Positions 18,669-27,948 of a DNA stretch of 64,000 nt are shown here, piece by piece. The stretch is from Bacillus sp. CGMCC 1.16541 (lineage in GTDB: Bacteria > Bacillota > Bacilli > Bacillales > Bacillaceae_H), in contig NZ_QFRU01000001.1 in assembly GCF_003184905.1 (NCBI RefSeq), forward strand, positions 124,001-188,000. The letters run 5' to 3'. The position numbers were made by a program, and so were the translations under genes. Every line of letters begins with the position of its first letter. Position 1 is the first letter of the stretch. The notes beneath the pieces are model-generated. The model ran no database searches and was not told the origin of the DNA. It saw only the letters and a list, made by a program, of their open reading frames with translations.

Positions 18669-20228
18669 CTATTTTTCTTTATTCCAAACGCCTTCACGGC
18701 GGGAATCAGCAGCACCTTTAATGTCGCCTTCTTCTAAATCTTTCACTAACGCTTGGACACCACCATAAAACATCGGATTGTCATTTTCAGGTAATTCGTA
18801 TCCGTATGTTTTTAAGGCATCCGTTGTTTGTTCATTCGGCTCTTTTTCCATATAGAGCTTACTAGAATCATAAATAACTCGATCGGACTCAACGGCTTGT
18901 TTAATTGATTGGCCATCTTCAAAATAGTTGCCAATTACTTGCGTTAGCACTTGTGGAATTCGGTTCCCACCTGGAGTTCCAATTCCTAATACCCATTCAT
19001 TCTCTGCATCACGAATAATCGTTGGTGCAGTGAATGTGCGCGGACGTTTCCCTTCTTCTTTCTTATTAATACCATCACCAAATGTATCCATCGTATTATT
19101 TAAGAAAAATCCATCCACATTTTTTCCACTTCCAAAGAAGTTACTTAACGTATTGGTCGTTGATACGACTGTTCCATCACGGTCAATAACAACAAAATGA
19201 GTCGTACTTTCGTGCTCTTCTACATCACTTACTTTTGTTTTATCTGCTTGTGTTGAGTTAATTTGCTTACGTAGAAGATCCACATACTTATCATTTGTCC
19301 AATCATCTGTCGCTTGTTTAATAAACGCAGGATCTGCTATTTTACCTAGACGGTCTTTGTACGCCTTCTTTGAAATCTCACCCATATAGTGATAATATAG
19401 GCTCGGGTTTTTTTCTTTTAATTTCCACACTTCTTCTTTATCTACCATTTTCAACATTTGAATGAGTGTTGTACCTGAAAACGGTGGTGGTGCGGTCACA
19501 ATTTCATTACCTTTATATGATTCAACGAGCGGTTCACGCTCGACAACCTCGTAATCTTCTAAATCACCGGAAGAAATCTTTGTTTCATCTTTTATGCTGT
19601 CAGCAATTCGTCCTTCGTAAAACGCTTTTGTACCATCTTCTTGAATACGCTCAAGCGTTTTTGCTAGATCTGGTTGTTTAAGTGTTTTACCTGTTTCAAT
19701 TGCTTCTTCATCAGGATAAAAGTTATCCAATTCTTCTTCATCAATGTTATCTTTATACGAATTTAAACGGTCATGTAACGATTGATCAACTTCAAATCCT
19801 TCTTTTGCTACTTCAATGGAAGGATCAATTAAATCACTCATCGGAAGTGTTCCATAGTTATCATGAATGTATTCCATCCCTGCAACAAAGCCCGGAACAC
19901 CTTCCTTTCCTTTGTTATCACTTGGTGCTGTTTCACGATAATCAATGAACGTTGGGTCAGCGTCTGCTGGATCAATCAACATTCCGCCTCCTCCACCAAT
20001 TCCTGATCCGTATGGTTCTACAACACCAAGCGCATACGAAATCGCGATAGCAGCGTCTACCGCTGTTCCGCCGTTTTCTAGTACATCTAACCCAATTTGT
20101 GTTGCCACAGGGTCAGATGTACTAACAGCATAAGGCTCTTTTTTAAAAACCGTTTGATACGAAACAATTCCAATGATCAGTGAAATGATGAGAACCGAAA
20201 TGATGATAAGCTTCCACTTTCTCATCAA
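18669..20228 (-). CDS. capD: Poly-gamma-glutamate processing transferase CapD
   Basis: The 519-residue GGT-family enzyme follows capA by 23 bp, as in the capBCADE order of B. anthracis. It has a membrane anchor (about 6-27), EPYGSGIGGGGGML (71-84), and STTHFVVIDRDGTVVST (341-357) with Thr342 as predicted autocleavage residue and nucleophile. An APPPFSGTTL segment (246-255) and TPGGNRIPQ (418-426) also fit. CapD cuts the polymer and links it covalently to peptidoglycan. This copy is the best candidate for true CapD because it is inside the synthase operon. Confidence 0.88.
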   Translation of the reverse strand: MMRKWKLIIISVLIISLIIGIVSYQTVFKKEPYAVSTSDPVATQIGLDVLENGGTAVDAAIAISYALGVVEPYGSGIGGGGGMLIDPADADPTFIDYRETAPSDNKGKEGVPGFVAGMEYIHDNYGTLPMSDLIDPSIEVAKEGFEVDQSLHDRLNSYKDNIDEEELDNFYPDEEAIETGKTLKQPDLAKTLERIQEDGTKAFYEGRIADSIKDETKISSGDLEDYEVVEREPLVESYKGNEIVTAPPPFSGTTLIQMLKMVDKEEVWKLKEKNPSLYYHYMGEISKKAYKDRLGKIADPAFIKQATDDWTNDKYVDLLRKQINSTQADKTKVSDVEEHESTTHFVVIDRDGTVVSTTNTLSNFFGSGKNVDGFFLNNTMDTFGDGINKKEEGKRPRTFTAPTIIRDAENEWVLGIGTPGGNRIPQVLTQVIGNYFEDGQSIKQAVESDRVIYDSSKLYMEKEPNEQTTDALKTYGYELPENDNPMFYGGVQALVKDLEEGDIKGAADSRREGVWNKEK

Positions 20229-20251
20229 CCTTCACCTCCTTGGGTTATGCC

Positions 20252-21529
20252 TTACTGAGCATTCTCAGGATAGGCTTCTTCTGTGTTGTTCACTGGTGCT
20301 TCATTTGTATTCGTTTGTTCTTGTTGCGCATTATCATTTGATTGTTCTTCTTTTTGTTTACGCTCTTTAGCACGTTCTGTGACATGTTGGTGATCAAGTT
20401 TCAATTGGAACTTGTTCCCTTCTTTTTCAAGTCGTGCTTCATTTGAAGAATACTTGGTTAAATCACGATAAATGCGATTTTGTCTCCACTTGCTTTCTGT
20501 TGGTTGTGGACTTCCTTCTTTAATTTGCATTGGGATAACATCGACTGTCGCTTCCCCTTGTTTATTTAAATGGTATTGAACCATTGCACTGTTCTTCGTA
20601 TTTGACCAACCTTGATCGAATACAAAGTTACCTAAACTATAGAAAATAACCGCTCCATTATAGACATCAAATGATTGCACAACGTGTGGATGGTGACCGA
20701 CAATAATATCTGCACCGGCATCAACCATCGCTTTTGCTAAACCTTCTTGACGAGGACTTGGTTCTACATCATATTCTTGTCCCCAGTGAGCATTAACAAC
20801 AACTAAATCTGCGTTATCTTTCGCGTTTTGAATCACTTCAAAAATAACATCTGGATCTGCATCTAACACACCCGGACGGTTTTGATCGGCTTTCATACCT
20901 GCTACAAGCACATCATTAAAACCAACCGTTGCAATGCGAACACCATCTACTTCTTTATAAGAGATTGCTTGTTTTGCTTCATCCATGTTGTTCCCTGCTC
21001 CAACATAGTCCACTTGGTTTTTCTTAAATGCTTGCATCGTATCTTCCAAGCCTTTTACACCAAAATCCATCGTATGGTTATTTGCAAGTGATAATACATC
21101 AAACCCTGCATCTTTTACTGTTTGTAAATCTTTTTCATTACTTGATAAATGAATGCTTTTATCTAATTTGTCATACGTGTTTTCTTCACCCTTAATAACA
21201 GGGTGCTCATAGTTACCACTTACATAGTCTGATTCTTCAAAGAATCCTTTTACGTTACGAAAAATGAAATCCTCTCCGTAGCGTTCTGTAATTTCTTTAA
21301 TATGACGACCCATCATAATATCGCCAACCATCGTCAATGTAATTTCATCATCGCTATTTTGTGCGAGTTTCGGATTTTCAATCGCTTGCGAACGTTCCAT
21401 CCAACCCGCTACCGCTAAAACAGCAATAATGATAGGCGTAAGAATAAGTGCTTGACGGGCGCTTGATGGCTTCGTCTTTTTAATAAACATTAATATTTTC
21501 TCTTGGAAATTCAGCTTTTTTTTCTTCAT
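20252..21529 (-). CDS. capA: Poly-gamma-glutamate synthase subunit CapA/PgsA
   Basis: The product is a CapA-family metallophosphatase-like protein of 425 residues, from the ATG at 21527-21529 preceded by AAGGTGGG. It has a cytoplasmic Lys-rich start, a membrane helix (about 28-45) and an extracellular domain opening TLTMVGDIMMGRHI (CapA signature). SLANNHTMDFGVKGLEDT, VVNAHWGQEYD and IIVGHHPHVVQ follow, then a Gln/Asn-rich tail. CapA acts with CapB and CapC in synthesis and export of the polymer. Gaps to capC and capD are about 30 bp. Confidence 0.93.
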   Translation of the reverse strand: MKKKKLNFQEKILMFIKKTKPSSARQALILTPIIIAVLAVAGWMERSQAIENPKLAQNSDDEITLTMVGDIMMGRHIKEITERYGEDFIFRNVKGFFEESDYVSGNYEHPVIKGEENTYDKLDKSIHLSSNEKDLQTVKDAGFDVLSLANNHTMDFGVKGLEDTMQAFKKNQVDYVGAGNNMDEAKQAISYKEVDGVRIATVGFNDVLVAGMKADQNRPGVLDADPDVIFEVIQNAKDNADLVVVNAHWGQEYDVEPSPRQEGLAKAMVDAGADIIVGHHPHVVQSFDVYNGAVIFYSLGNFVFDQGWSNTKNSAMVQYHLNKQGEATVDVIPMQIKEGSPQPTESKWRQNRIYRDLTKYSSNEARLEKEGNKFQLKLDHQHVTERAKERKQKEEQSNDNAQQEQTNTNEAPVNNTEEAYPENAQ

Positions 21530-21562
21530 ACGTCCCACCTTATATGCTTAAGATTGGTCTTA

Positions 21563-22012
21563 TTAAAACAAATAGTAAACTTGCATAACTCCGAACGTGA
21601 TTCCACTTAGTAGTAACGTGCTTCCTACTGTTAATGGTAATCCTTGTTTTTGCATGGCATTTGCAATTAAGCCAGGTACGATAATTCCGATTCCGCGAAG
21701 TTCAAACATTTCAAACGGTACAATTGGATACGCGTAATCAAAAATAAGTTTTAAACACATACCCGTAATTAACATCGCTGCGAACTTTCTTCTTCCATAT
21801 AAGATCATAAATTTTGAAATTCCATACACAACGATTACGTACGTTAACATACTAATTAATAAAACAACAAGCATAAAGACTGGTTGATCAAACACTAACG
21901 CTAAATAACCTGGTACGATAAGACCTGCAGGTAATACACCTGTTTTTTCTGTAAAAATTAAACTTAATGCTACCCCTAATACGAGTGCGATATATAAATC
22001 TGATCCGAACAT
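21563..22012 (-). CDS. capC: Poly-gamma-glutamate synthase membrane subunit CapC/PgsC
   Basis: The 149-residue protein has four or five membrane helices and the CapC pattern MFGSDLYIALVLGVALSLIF, GVLPAGLIVPGYLALV and RGIGIIVPGLIANAMQKQG. Length equals the family norm of 149. CapC and CapB form the membrane-bound ligase. It follows capB by 21 bp with an AGGAGG ribosome site. Confidence 0.95.
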   Translation of the reverse strand: MFGSDLYIALVLGVALSLIFTEKTGVLPAGLIVPGYLALVFDQPVFMLVVLLISMLTYVIVVYGISKFMILYGRRKFAAMLITGMCLKLIFDYAYPIVPFEMFELRGIGIIVPGLIANAMQKQGLPLTVGSTLLLSGITFGVMQVYYLF

Positions 22013-22033
22013 GTCTATGTTTCGCCTCCTAAA

Positions 22034-23215
22034 TTAAACTGCTTTTTTCATCGTTTTCATGTCAATAATCGCTTCTACTAACGGTTCAGCTGCTCCGTGG
22101 ATATTTCCAACTCCGTACACGATACGATCTTGTAAATATGGTTTCATGCGATTTAAGATTTCCTCTGTTGATGCATCTTCCATATCCCAGAACTCTTTTG
22201 TTGGAAGTTCTCCGCGAGCATGTGCATCCGCAATTGGTGATGTTGTTTGACCAATTGCAATCATAATGTCTGCTTCAATATGAGGCATTACATCTACTGC
22301 GAACTGCTCTGTACGATCCACACGGTCAGGACGACAGTTCATGATAACGATTGGGAGCTTTTCGCTGTAGTTCATTGAATCAACACGTTCCCAAATACGT
22401 AATGTAGATGAAGCATCGTTTGCTGCGAATCCATTTACAAGGAATGCTGGCTTTTCTGCATCACCAAATGCTGTAATACGCATCGCCCCTGGATCTGGCT
22501 GAGCATTTAACATTCCGCGTAATGCTGTTTCTTCATCAATTCCTAATGCTTCTGCCACGGCTAAACCAATTGAGGCGTTATCCGGGAAAATCATGTAATC
22601 GAACTTACGTAAATATTCTTCTGAAATTCTATTGTTATCAGCGACAATCACTTTTGTGTTTCGCTGTTCAGCGATTTCTTTGAAGTATTCTAAATACTCA
22701 CTTTCGATGGTCACTAAGTATCCATCGTATGGAATCGTTGCTGTGAATGCTTGAGCAACTTCGTCTAATGTTGGCCCCATTACATCCATGTGATCTTCTA
22801 ACACATTTACAATGACGCCGACTTTCGCTTGAATTAATTGATTTTGGAATGTGATTTGGTAGTCTGGTTGCACCGCCATACATTCACAAATGAGCGCTTC
22901 TGCACCCATATCTGCCACTTGATTCACAACACGTCGTTGTTCACCGATGTTTGGACCTTCTTTACGACGAATAATCGGCTCCTCTTCTGACGTGTTCCAA
23001 TAAATCATACGAGCTTGTGTTCCAGTTGTTTTACCAACTGTTTTGTAACCAGCCTCTTTTACGATCCCTGTAATTAACCTTGTCACGGTTGATTTCCCGC
23101 GAATTCCATTAATGTTTACTCGGATTGGGATGGAATGCAGTTTCTTTAAATGTCTGCGGTACTCCCAGGCTCCATAACTAAGTAAAAATAAGCAACTAAC
23201 AATGATGAGTATCAT
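22034..23215 (-). CDS. capB: Poly-gamma-glutamate synthase ATPase CapB/PgsB
   Basis: The 393-residue amide ligase activates glutamate with ATP to extend poly-gamma-glutamate. It starts at the ATG at 23213-23215 (GGAAGGAGAGTCAGGT upstream) with an N-terminal membrane helix. The Mur-ligase-like P-loop follows: VNINGIRGKSTVTRLITGIV. Further family blocks are GTQARMIYWNTSEEEPI, ECMAVQPDYQ and VNVLEDHMDVMGPTLDEVAQAF. It is the first gene of the capsule operon. Confidence 0.95.
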   Translation of the reverse strand: MILIIVSCLFLLSYGAWEYRRHLKKLHSIPIRVNINGIRGKSTVTRLITGIVKEAGYKTVGKTTGTQARMIYWNTSEEEPIIRRKEGPNIGEQRRVVNQVADMGAEALICECMAVQPDYQITFQNQLIQAKVGVIVNVLEDHMDVMGPTLDEVAQAFTATIPYDGYLVTIESEYLEYFKEIAEQRNTKVIVADNNRISEEYLRKFDYMIFPDNASIGLAVAEALGIDEETALRGMLNAQPDPGAMRITAFGDAEKPAFLVNGFAANDASSTLRIWERVDSMNYSEKLPIVIMNCRPDRVDRTEQFAVDVMPHIEADIMIAIGQTTSPIADAHARGELPTKEFWDMEDASTEEILNRMKPYLQDRIVYGVGNIHGAAEPLVEAIIDMKTMKKAV

Positions 23216-23550
23216 ACCTGACTCTCCTTCCCACACAGGGTCTTTTTTTATTTACTTTACGAAAGAACAAACAGATAAAAGAATGATTTCAATTCAGCCC
23301 TTCGTAAAGCTTTTTTCTTTACTTCTCAGCGAAATAAATTATTCGCCTAAAACAAAACCAATGTCATAGTAACACATCTATTTCACTGTGAATGTTATAA
23401 AGTGTGTTATTTAAATTACAGCAATATTACACCTAAACCGTATCTAATGAGTGAAAAGTCCTGTATTAACCTATAATTTTACATAAGAGGGATAAACCTA
23501 GGAAAATCAAAACAAAAGTCTTAAATCAAAGTGATTCTATCGATTCAAAC
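23216..23550 (-). promoter_or_regulatory. Upstream region of the capsule operon
   Basis: This AT-rich stretch upstream of capB has no convincing gene. CTTTACGAA (23255-23263) and TTCGTAAAG (23301-23309) form a 9 bp inverted repeat about 40 bp upstream of the capB start. It is not followed by a T-run, so it is more likely a binding site or leader hairpin than a terminator. I could not fix a promoter with confidence. Confidence 0.4.
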
Positions 23551-23558
23551 CAAAAAAA

Positions 23559-23587
23559 GAGCATTTGGATACAATAACCAAGTGCTC
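23559..23587 (-). terminator. Second terminator after the YqcF-like gene
   Basis: GAGCATTTGG (23559-23568) pairs with CCAAGTGCTC (23578-23587). On the minus strand it is followed by seven T residues. It backs up the hairpin at 23658-23702. Confidence 0.6.
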
Positions 23588-23657
23588 CACTATTTTTCTT
23601 TTAGTTGGAAAATGAAAGGAAACATTATTCTAAAAATACAGACTATTATCCGATACA

Positions 23658-23702
23658 AAAAAAAATAGAATGTAGACTTATTGTATAAGCACATTCTATT
23701 TA
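23658..23702 (-). terminator. Terminator after the YqcF-like gene
   Basis: AATAGAATGT (23664-23673) pairs with ACATTCTATT (23691-23700). On the minus strand a run of nine T residues follows. Confidence 0.75.
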
Positions 23703-23733
23703 CCTAATATTTTATTATATTAAAATATCTTTT

Positions 23734-24315
23734 TTACAACACAGATCGTCGTTCAAGATTAAACACATTAACTTGCGCATCGTCAAAACGACTTAATAAT
23801 GAATCCACGCCATGTTCTAACGCAAATGTACGCTCTTTTTCTGAAATAGGAACGGCTTGAAGCCAGGTGACCTTCTTATCATCTAATTCAATAGTCGACA
23901 AGCTTTCCCATAGAAATGGGGGAATTAACAAAATATGTTGCATATGAAACTTGTCATCAATCATATGGATGATGTCTTTATAAATGGCTCCAGGAAAAAT
24001 GGAAACGTGCGATTTCATCATATGATACACACAAGCTGCTAAAATTGTTGGAAAAATTGTAAAGCTTGATTGACAAGCTGCAACAATTTCAATACGTAAC
24101 GGTGTACCACCAACTGTATAACCCGTTGGACAATGGTACCCGCCAATCGTCGCATACGAAGTAACCCCTTCTCGAGGTGAATCATCACACATTAACACAT
24201 GCGCTGAGTTTCGTTGACGATCATCACTGTAGTCCTCAATACTATAATCGTTCCCAAACACGTCTGCGGCTTTATGTATAATCATTTCTTGGTCTTTTGT
24301 ATATGTACTACTCAT
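23734..24315 (-). CDS. SUFU-domain immunity protein, YqcF-like
   Basis: The 193-residue protein is collinear with B. subtilis YqcF, the antitoxin of the LXG-type nuclease toxin YqcG. Shared stretches include SPREGVTSYATIGGYH, GTPLRIEIVAAC, FPGAIYKDIIHMI, LLIPPFLWE and WLQAVPISEKE, ending VFNLERRSVL. This is the suppressor-of-fused (SUFU) fold used by bacterial immunity proteins. It has an AGGAGG ribosome site and its own terminators. No LXG toxin gene lies next to it, so it appears to be a stand-alone immunity gene. A role in protection from relatives' toxins is inferred. Confidence 0.8.
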   Translation of the reverse strand: MSSTYTKDQEMIIHKAADVFGNDYSIEDYSDDRQRNSAHVLMCDDSPREGVTSYATIGGYHCPTGYTVGGTPLRIEIVAACQSSFTIFPTILAACVYHMMKSHVSIFPGAIYKDIIHMIDDKFHMQHILLIPPFLWESLSTIELDDKKVTWLQAVPISEKERTFALEHGVDSLLSRFDDAQVNVFNLERRSVL

Positions 24316-24441
24316 AAACTAGTTCCTCCTTGCATCCACACTTCTCACTTAAGCATATTATAAGATTCGCATGAATGAAACGTTTTATGGCATTTATCCC
24401 GAAATTGTCATCTTCTCGTAATATATTGATCTATCTCACAG

Positions 24442-24491
24442 ACATAAGCGACAGACGCCCCCCTTGTCGAGTTGGCGTCTTTCGCTTATGT
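24442..24491. other. Long stem-loop in the gap between the peptidase and YqcF-like genes
   Basis: ACATAAGCGA (24442-24451) plus AGACGCC (24453-24459) pair with GGCGTCT (24474-24480) and TCGCTTATGT (24482-24491). Only a short T-rich stretch follows on the + strand. It could be a weak terminator or a leader structure upstream of the YqcF-like gene. The surrounding 24316-24637 shows no gene. Confidence 0.5.
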
Positions 24492-24637
24492 GGATTTTTG
24501 TGGGGGGGTCGGAGAGGGCTAGGTAAATGTTTGTAGAGTGTTTTCTTGTTTGAGAGATATGAATGTTTGTTTAGATGAACTCGTTACTAAAGAATTTAGA
24601 AGAGACTTCAAAGGTTTAGATGTTTAGCAGAAGTTAA

Positions 24638-24682
24638 TAGCGAAAAAGACATGACGAGAGAGTTGTCATGTCTTTTTCGCTA
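24638..24682 (-). terminator. Terminator after the M24 peptidase
   Basis: An 18 bp stem (24638-24655 with 24665-24682) containing AAAAAGACATGAC and its complement lies 20 bp after the stop codon on the minus strand. T-runs inside the stem make it usable in both directions. Confidence 0.8.
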
Positions 24683-24701
24683 GAATTGAAATCATTGTTG
24701 T

Positions 24702-25799
24702 TTAAATAATTTGCAGTTCTTTTGGATAGTTTGTTAATGTTTTTGCGCCGTCTTTTGTGATGACAACGTCGTCTTCAATGCGTACACCGCCGATTTCTGG
24801 GATGTAGATGCCCGGTTCGATGGTGTAGACCATCCCTTCTTTTAATACGTCATTATTTGTTTTACTCATCGATGGGAATTCATGAACATTGATACCAAGT
24901 CCATGCCCTAAACGATGAGGGAAGTAATGTCCGTATCCAGCTTCTGTAATGATGTTTCGTGCAATGATATCTAGGTCACCAATTCGCGTACCTGGTTTTG
25001 ATGCATCGAGTGCCGCTTGTTGGGCACGTTTAACGGTTTCATAAATCTCACGTTGCTTGTCGGAAACGTGACCAAATGCAACGGTACGCGTAATATCTGA
25101 ACAATACCCATTTAACACCACACCTAAGTCAAATAAAACAAAATCTCCTTTTTTCAACGTACGAAGTCCTGGATTCCCATGTGGTTCACCAGATTTTTCC
25201 CCGAATAATACCATCGTTGAAAACGACATCTCCCGAATGCCTTTTCGTTTTAATTCATACTCAATTTTTGCAAGAACATCCATTTCAGTTACGCCTTCTT
25301 GTAACGCTTCAACCCCAACTTGAACGCCATAATCAGCTAGTTCAGCTGCTTGTTTTAAAACATCAATTTCAAGTGGCTCTTTTACAACACGTAGTTCATT
25401 CAGTTTCTCTTCAGCATTCACAAGTGTAGCCGTTGAATAAATCTTCAATAGTTCTTCAGCACGTGCATATGAAAGGAGCTCTTTTTCAACAGCAATCGTG
25501 GAAGCTGTTGTCACGTTTCGTTTATGTAAAGATTCTTTCAGAAGCTCCCATGGATTTTCATGATCTTCATATCCTAATACTTCATATTCCCAACCTGCGC
25601 TTTTTGCTTGGTTCACTTCCATCGCTGGACAAACAAGTAATGGCTCTGCTTCTGGAAATACAAATAGTCCAAGTAAGCGCTCATGTGGATTTGTATAAAA
25701 CCCTGTTAAATAAAACACATTCTCCGTTGAATGAATAAAAGAAAAGTCTTGCTTATTCTCTTTTAACCAGTCAATCACCTGTTGAAGTCGTTGTTGCAT
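24702..25799 (-). CDS. M24-family Xaa-Pro dipeptidase
   Basis: The 365-residue metallopeptidase starts at the ATG at 25797-25799, after AAAGGAGA. An N-terminal creatinase domain (FIHSTENVFYLTGFYTNPHERL) precedes the pita-bread domain. The metal ligands appear in order: FDLGVVLNGYCSDITRTVAFG (two Asp), PHRLGHGLGINVHE (His), TIEPGIYIPEIGGVRIEDDVV (two Glu). It would cleave X-Pro dipeptides in the cytoplasm and is similar to B. subtilis YkvY/YqhT-type enzymes. The next gene upstream lies 46 bp away on the same strand. Confidence 0.9.
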   Translation of the reverse strand: MQQRLQQVIDWLKENKQDFSFIHSTENVFYLTGFYTNPHERLLGLFVFPEAEPLLVCPAMEVNQAKSAGWEYEVLGYEDHENPWELLKESLHKRNVTTASTIAVEKELLSYARAEELLKIYSTATLVNAEEKLNELRVVKEPLEIDVLKQAAELADYGVQVGVEALQEGVTEMDVLAKIEYELKRKGIREMSFSTMVLFGEKSGEPHGNPGLRTLKKGDFVLFDLGVVLNGYCSDITRTVAFGHVSDKQREIYETVKRAQQAALDASKPGTRIGDLDIIARNIITEAGYGHYFPHRLGHGLGINVHEFPSMSKTNNDVLKEGMVYTIEPGIYIPEIGGVRIEDDVVITKDGAKTLTNYPKELQII

Positions 25800-25845
25800 A
25801 AAAAATCTCCTTTCAAAATAAACCTGCAAGTCTATGATAACACTG

Positions 25846-26490
25846 TTACCTTTTCTTTTGAATTGTAATCCTCACAAGCCAACCTTGTTCACTATACTCG
25901 TTATAAACTTCATATACACCCTCGTGAAAGTAATGCTTGATCACGTAATCTTTCGCATCTCGGTCATTAATAAAACTTAAATCTGATAAGAGATAATAGC
26001 CTCCATCTAACACAAACGTATGAGAAATGGATGAATGGAAAACCTTATCTCCTTCATCATCTAAAAGAATCGATAAACCCTCTTTACCTTCAACTAACTC
26101 AAATTCACCTGTATGATCGAGTTGAATAATAGGTGCTAAAAAACCATCTACATTCACTAATAATGTATTTTGAGACACTGCCTCAGACCAGTGATCTGTG
26201 TATACAAGCTGATAATGTACACGTTCTTCACTCACACGACACGTCTTTATAAAAGATTCTAGAGAACACTTAACTTTTGCATCGTTAAACTCAATAAAAA
26301 ACCGGTCGTTATGCTTTCGAATGATTTGATTGTTGATTAAACAATCATCTTGTAGCTTGTTTAAGAGTGTTTGGCAATCTTCTCCCCAAACAAATGCTCC
26401 TAAAAGCGTTCCTTGTCCGTATGCTTTCCACTGTGTTGCGGTCTGTTCTGGCATCAGCACAATCGTAGGTGATGCAACATAAATAGTCAT
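25846..26490 (-). CDS. Conserved hypothetical protein, cytoplasmic
   Basis: The 214-residue protein starts at the ATG at 26488-26490 after AAAGGAG. It has no membrane helix, signal or motif I recognise. Composition is mixed alpha/beta with several aromatic strands (HTFVLDGGYYLLSDLSFI, GVYEVYNEYSEQGWLVRITIQ). It lies 46 bp upstream of the M24 peptidase and could share its transcript. I cannot assign a function. Confidence 0.7.
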   Translation of the reverse strand: MTIYVASPTIVLMPEQTATQWKAYGQGTLLGAFVWGEDCQTLLNKLQDDCLINNQIIRKHNDRFFIEFNDAKVKCSLESFIKTCRVSEERVHYQLVYTDHWSEAVSQNTLLVNVDGFLAPIIQLDHTGEFELVEGKEGLSILLDDEGDKVFHSSISHTFVLDGGYYLLSDLSFINDRDAKDYVIKHYFHEGVYEVYNEYSEQGWLVRITIQKKR

Positions 26491-26611
26491 GACGCACAAC
26501 TCCTTTATTTGGTGTACACAAATCGTGACACATTGGTGGTTACTATGGACGAGTCATTAGTTGGTTATCTTCTATATAATTAGAAACTACGTATAAATTC
26601 CCCTGCTTTTA

Positions 26612-27478
26612 TTAGCGATTATTTTTATTCCGTATCATCGCACTGCCAATCACTTCTGATCTAACAATGTGATTCTGTTCAATCACTGTTCGAGCCATCA
26701 TGATACTTGGCTTGTTCATTGCCACACCTTGAATAACATGACAGACGTTTGTTTTTTCAGTCAACAGACCATGTTTGAATGCGTAAACACCTAACGCGGA
26801 AGCTGCCACTCCTGTAGCGGAGTCTTCTTTGTATCCTGAGTTGTTGGGAAACTGTCTTGCTTGAAATGTGTTTACCTTATGCTTTACAACCGCGAATGGA
26901 TAAACCCCCGTTGTTTCATACTGATCACATAATGCCCATAACTTCTCAAATGCAGGCTCAATGCCATGCAGTGTTTCTTCATCTTTCATCGGAACGAGTA
27001 ACTTAGAACGAGACGTTGAAATTAATTCAAGCGGTAAATCAGCAACATCGCTCTCATTAATTTGTAGTGCTTCGGATAGTTCTTTTACAGAGGGTATACG
27101 CTCTTGATAGACAGGCTCCCATTGCTTGACTGTGACAAATACATCATCGTTTTCTTTTTCCCAATGTACCTCCACTACGCCTAGCGCTGTTTCAATAAAT
27201 AGTGGGGATTGCGTTACTTGTCCTTCTTTCACTAAAACGGTTACCGCTCCAATCGTTGCGTGCACACACATACTCATTTCATTATTTGGAACAAAATAGC
27301 GAAACTTCCACTCACAATCTTCATGAGACGACGCCACTACAAACACACATTCAACACCGAATTCCTTCGCTAATTGTTGCATTTGTTCATTTGTTTGCCC
27401 ATCACTATTTAGTACAACCGGACATGGGTTCCCCCCACCTTCTTCTAATGCAAAAACATCTGTATGTACAATCCTCAT
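26612..27478 (-). CDS. PhzF-family epimerase/isomerase
   Basis: The 288-residue protein starts at the ATG at 27476-27478 after GGAAGGAG. It has the PhzF/diaminopimelate-epimerase-like fold signature: MRIVHTDVFALEEGGGNPCPVVL, KEFGVECVFV with the conserved catalytic Glu (about 43), NEMSMCVHATIGA and NNSGYKEDSATGVAASALGVY. Members act as isomerases on small metabolites and most have unknown substrates. It is monocistronic. Confidence 0.88.
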   Translation of the reverse strand: MRIVHTDVFALEEGGGNPCPVVLNSDGQTNEQMQQLAKEFGVECVFVVASSHEDCEWKFRYFVPNNEMSMCVHATIGAVTVLVKEGQVTQSPLFIETALGVVEVHWEKENDDVFVTVKQWEPVYQERIPSVKELSEALQINESDVADLPLELISTSRSKLLVPMKDEETLHGIEPAFEKLWALCDQYETTGVYPFAVVKHKVNTFQARQFPNNSGYKEDSATGVAASALGVYAFKHGLLTEKTNVCHVIQGVAMNKPSIMMARTVIEQNHIVRSEVIGSAMIRNKNNR

Positions 27479-27639
27479 GATGCATACTCCTTCCCTTACG
27501 ACATTCATACGTTCTATTGTATCGTAGTTATAAGAAATTGGCGATGATCACACATTAGAGAAACGATATCTTTTAAAGCATCTATACAGTCTGTAGACAA
27601 TAAGTTAAAAACTTATTCATCACGATTCAAAGCAACTAT

Positions 27640-27828
27640 CTAGTGATGCGAACGACAGACCGCTTTTATTAAACTTGTTACGAATGACCATGAATGTTCG
27701 ACTTTTTCGAGCATCGACGCAAGCAAGCTCAAATAACCTAACGCTAATACTAGAGCAAACAAATAGTGCACACTAATATTAAATAGACCGCCTTGCACAA
27801 AAATTAATGCGTTTAACGGAACACTCAC
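27640..27828 (-). pseudogene. Possible fragment of a DUF418-like membrane protein
   Basis: This 62-codon frame opens with GTG after AAAAAGGAT and encodes two hydrophobic segments (LFNISVHYLFALVLALGYLSLLASML) and a short tail. The pattern recalls part of DUF418/YeiB-type membrane proteins, which have about 400 residues, so this may be a relic. It could also be a genuine small membrane protein. The rest of the 27479-27948 gap holds no recognisable gene. Confidence 0.3.
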
Positions 27829-27948
27829 TTAAAATATCATCCTTTTTCTTTTTATGTAAAATAAATACAAACGAAAAAGGATTCTAATAGTTAATTCTAG
27901 AATCATACGATGATATAAACCTATTTTATTCTCAAGGGAGATGACACG

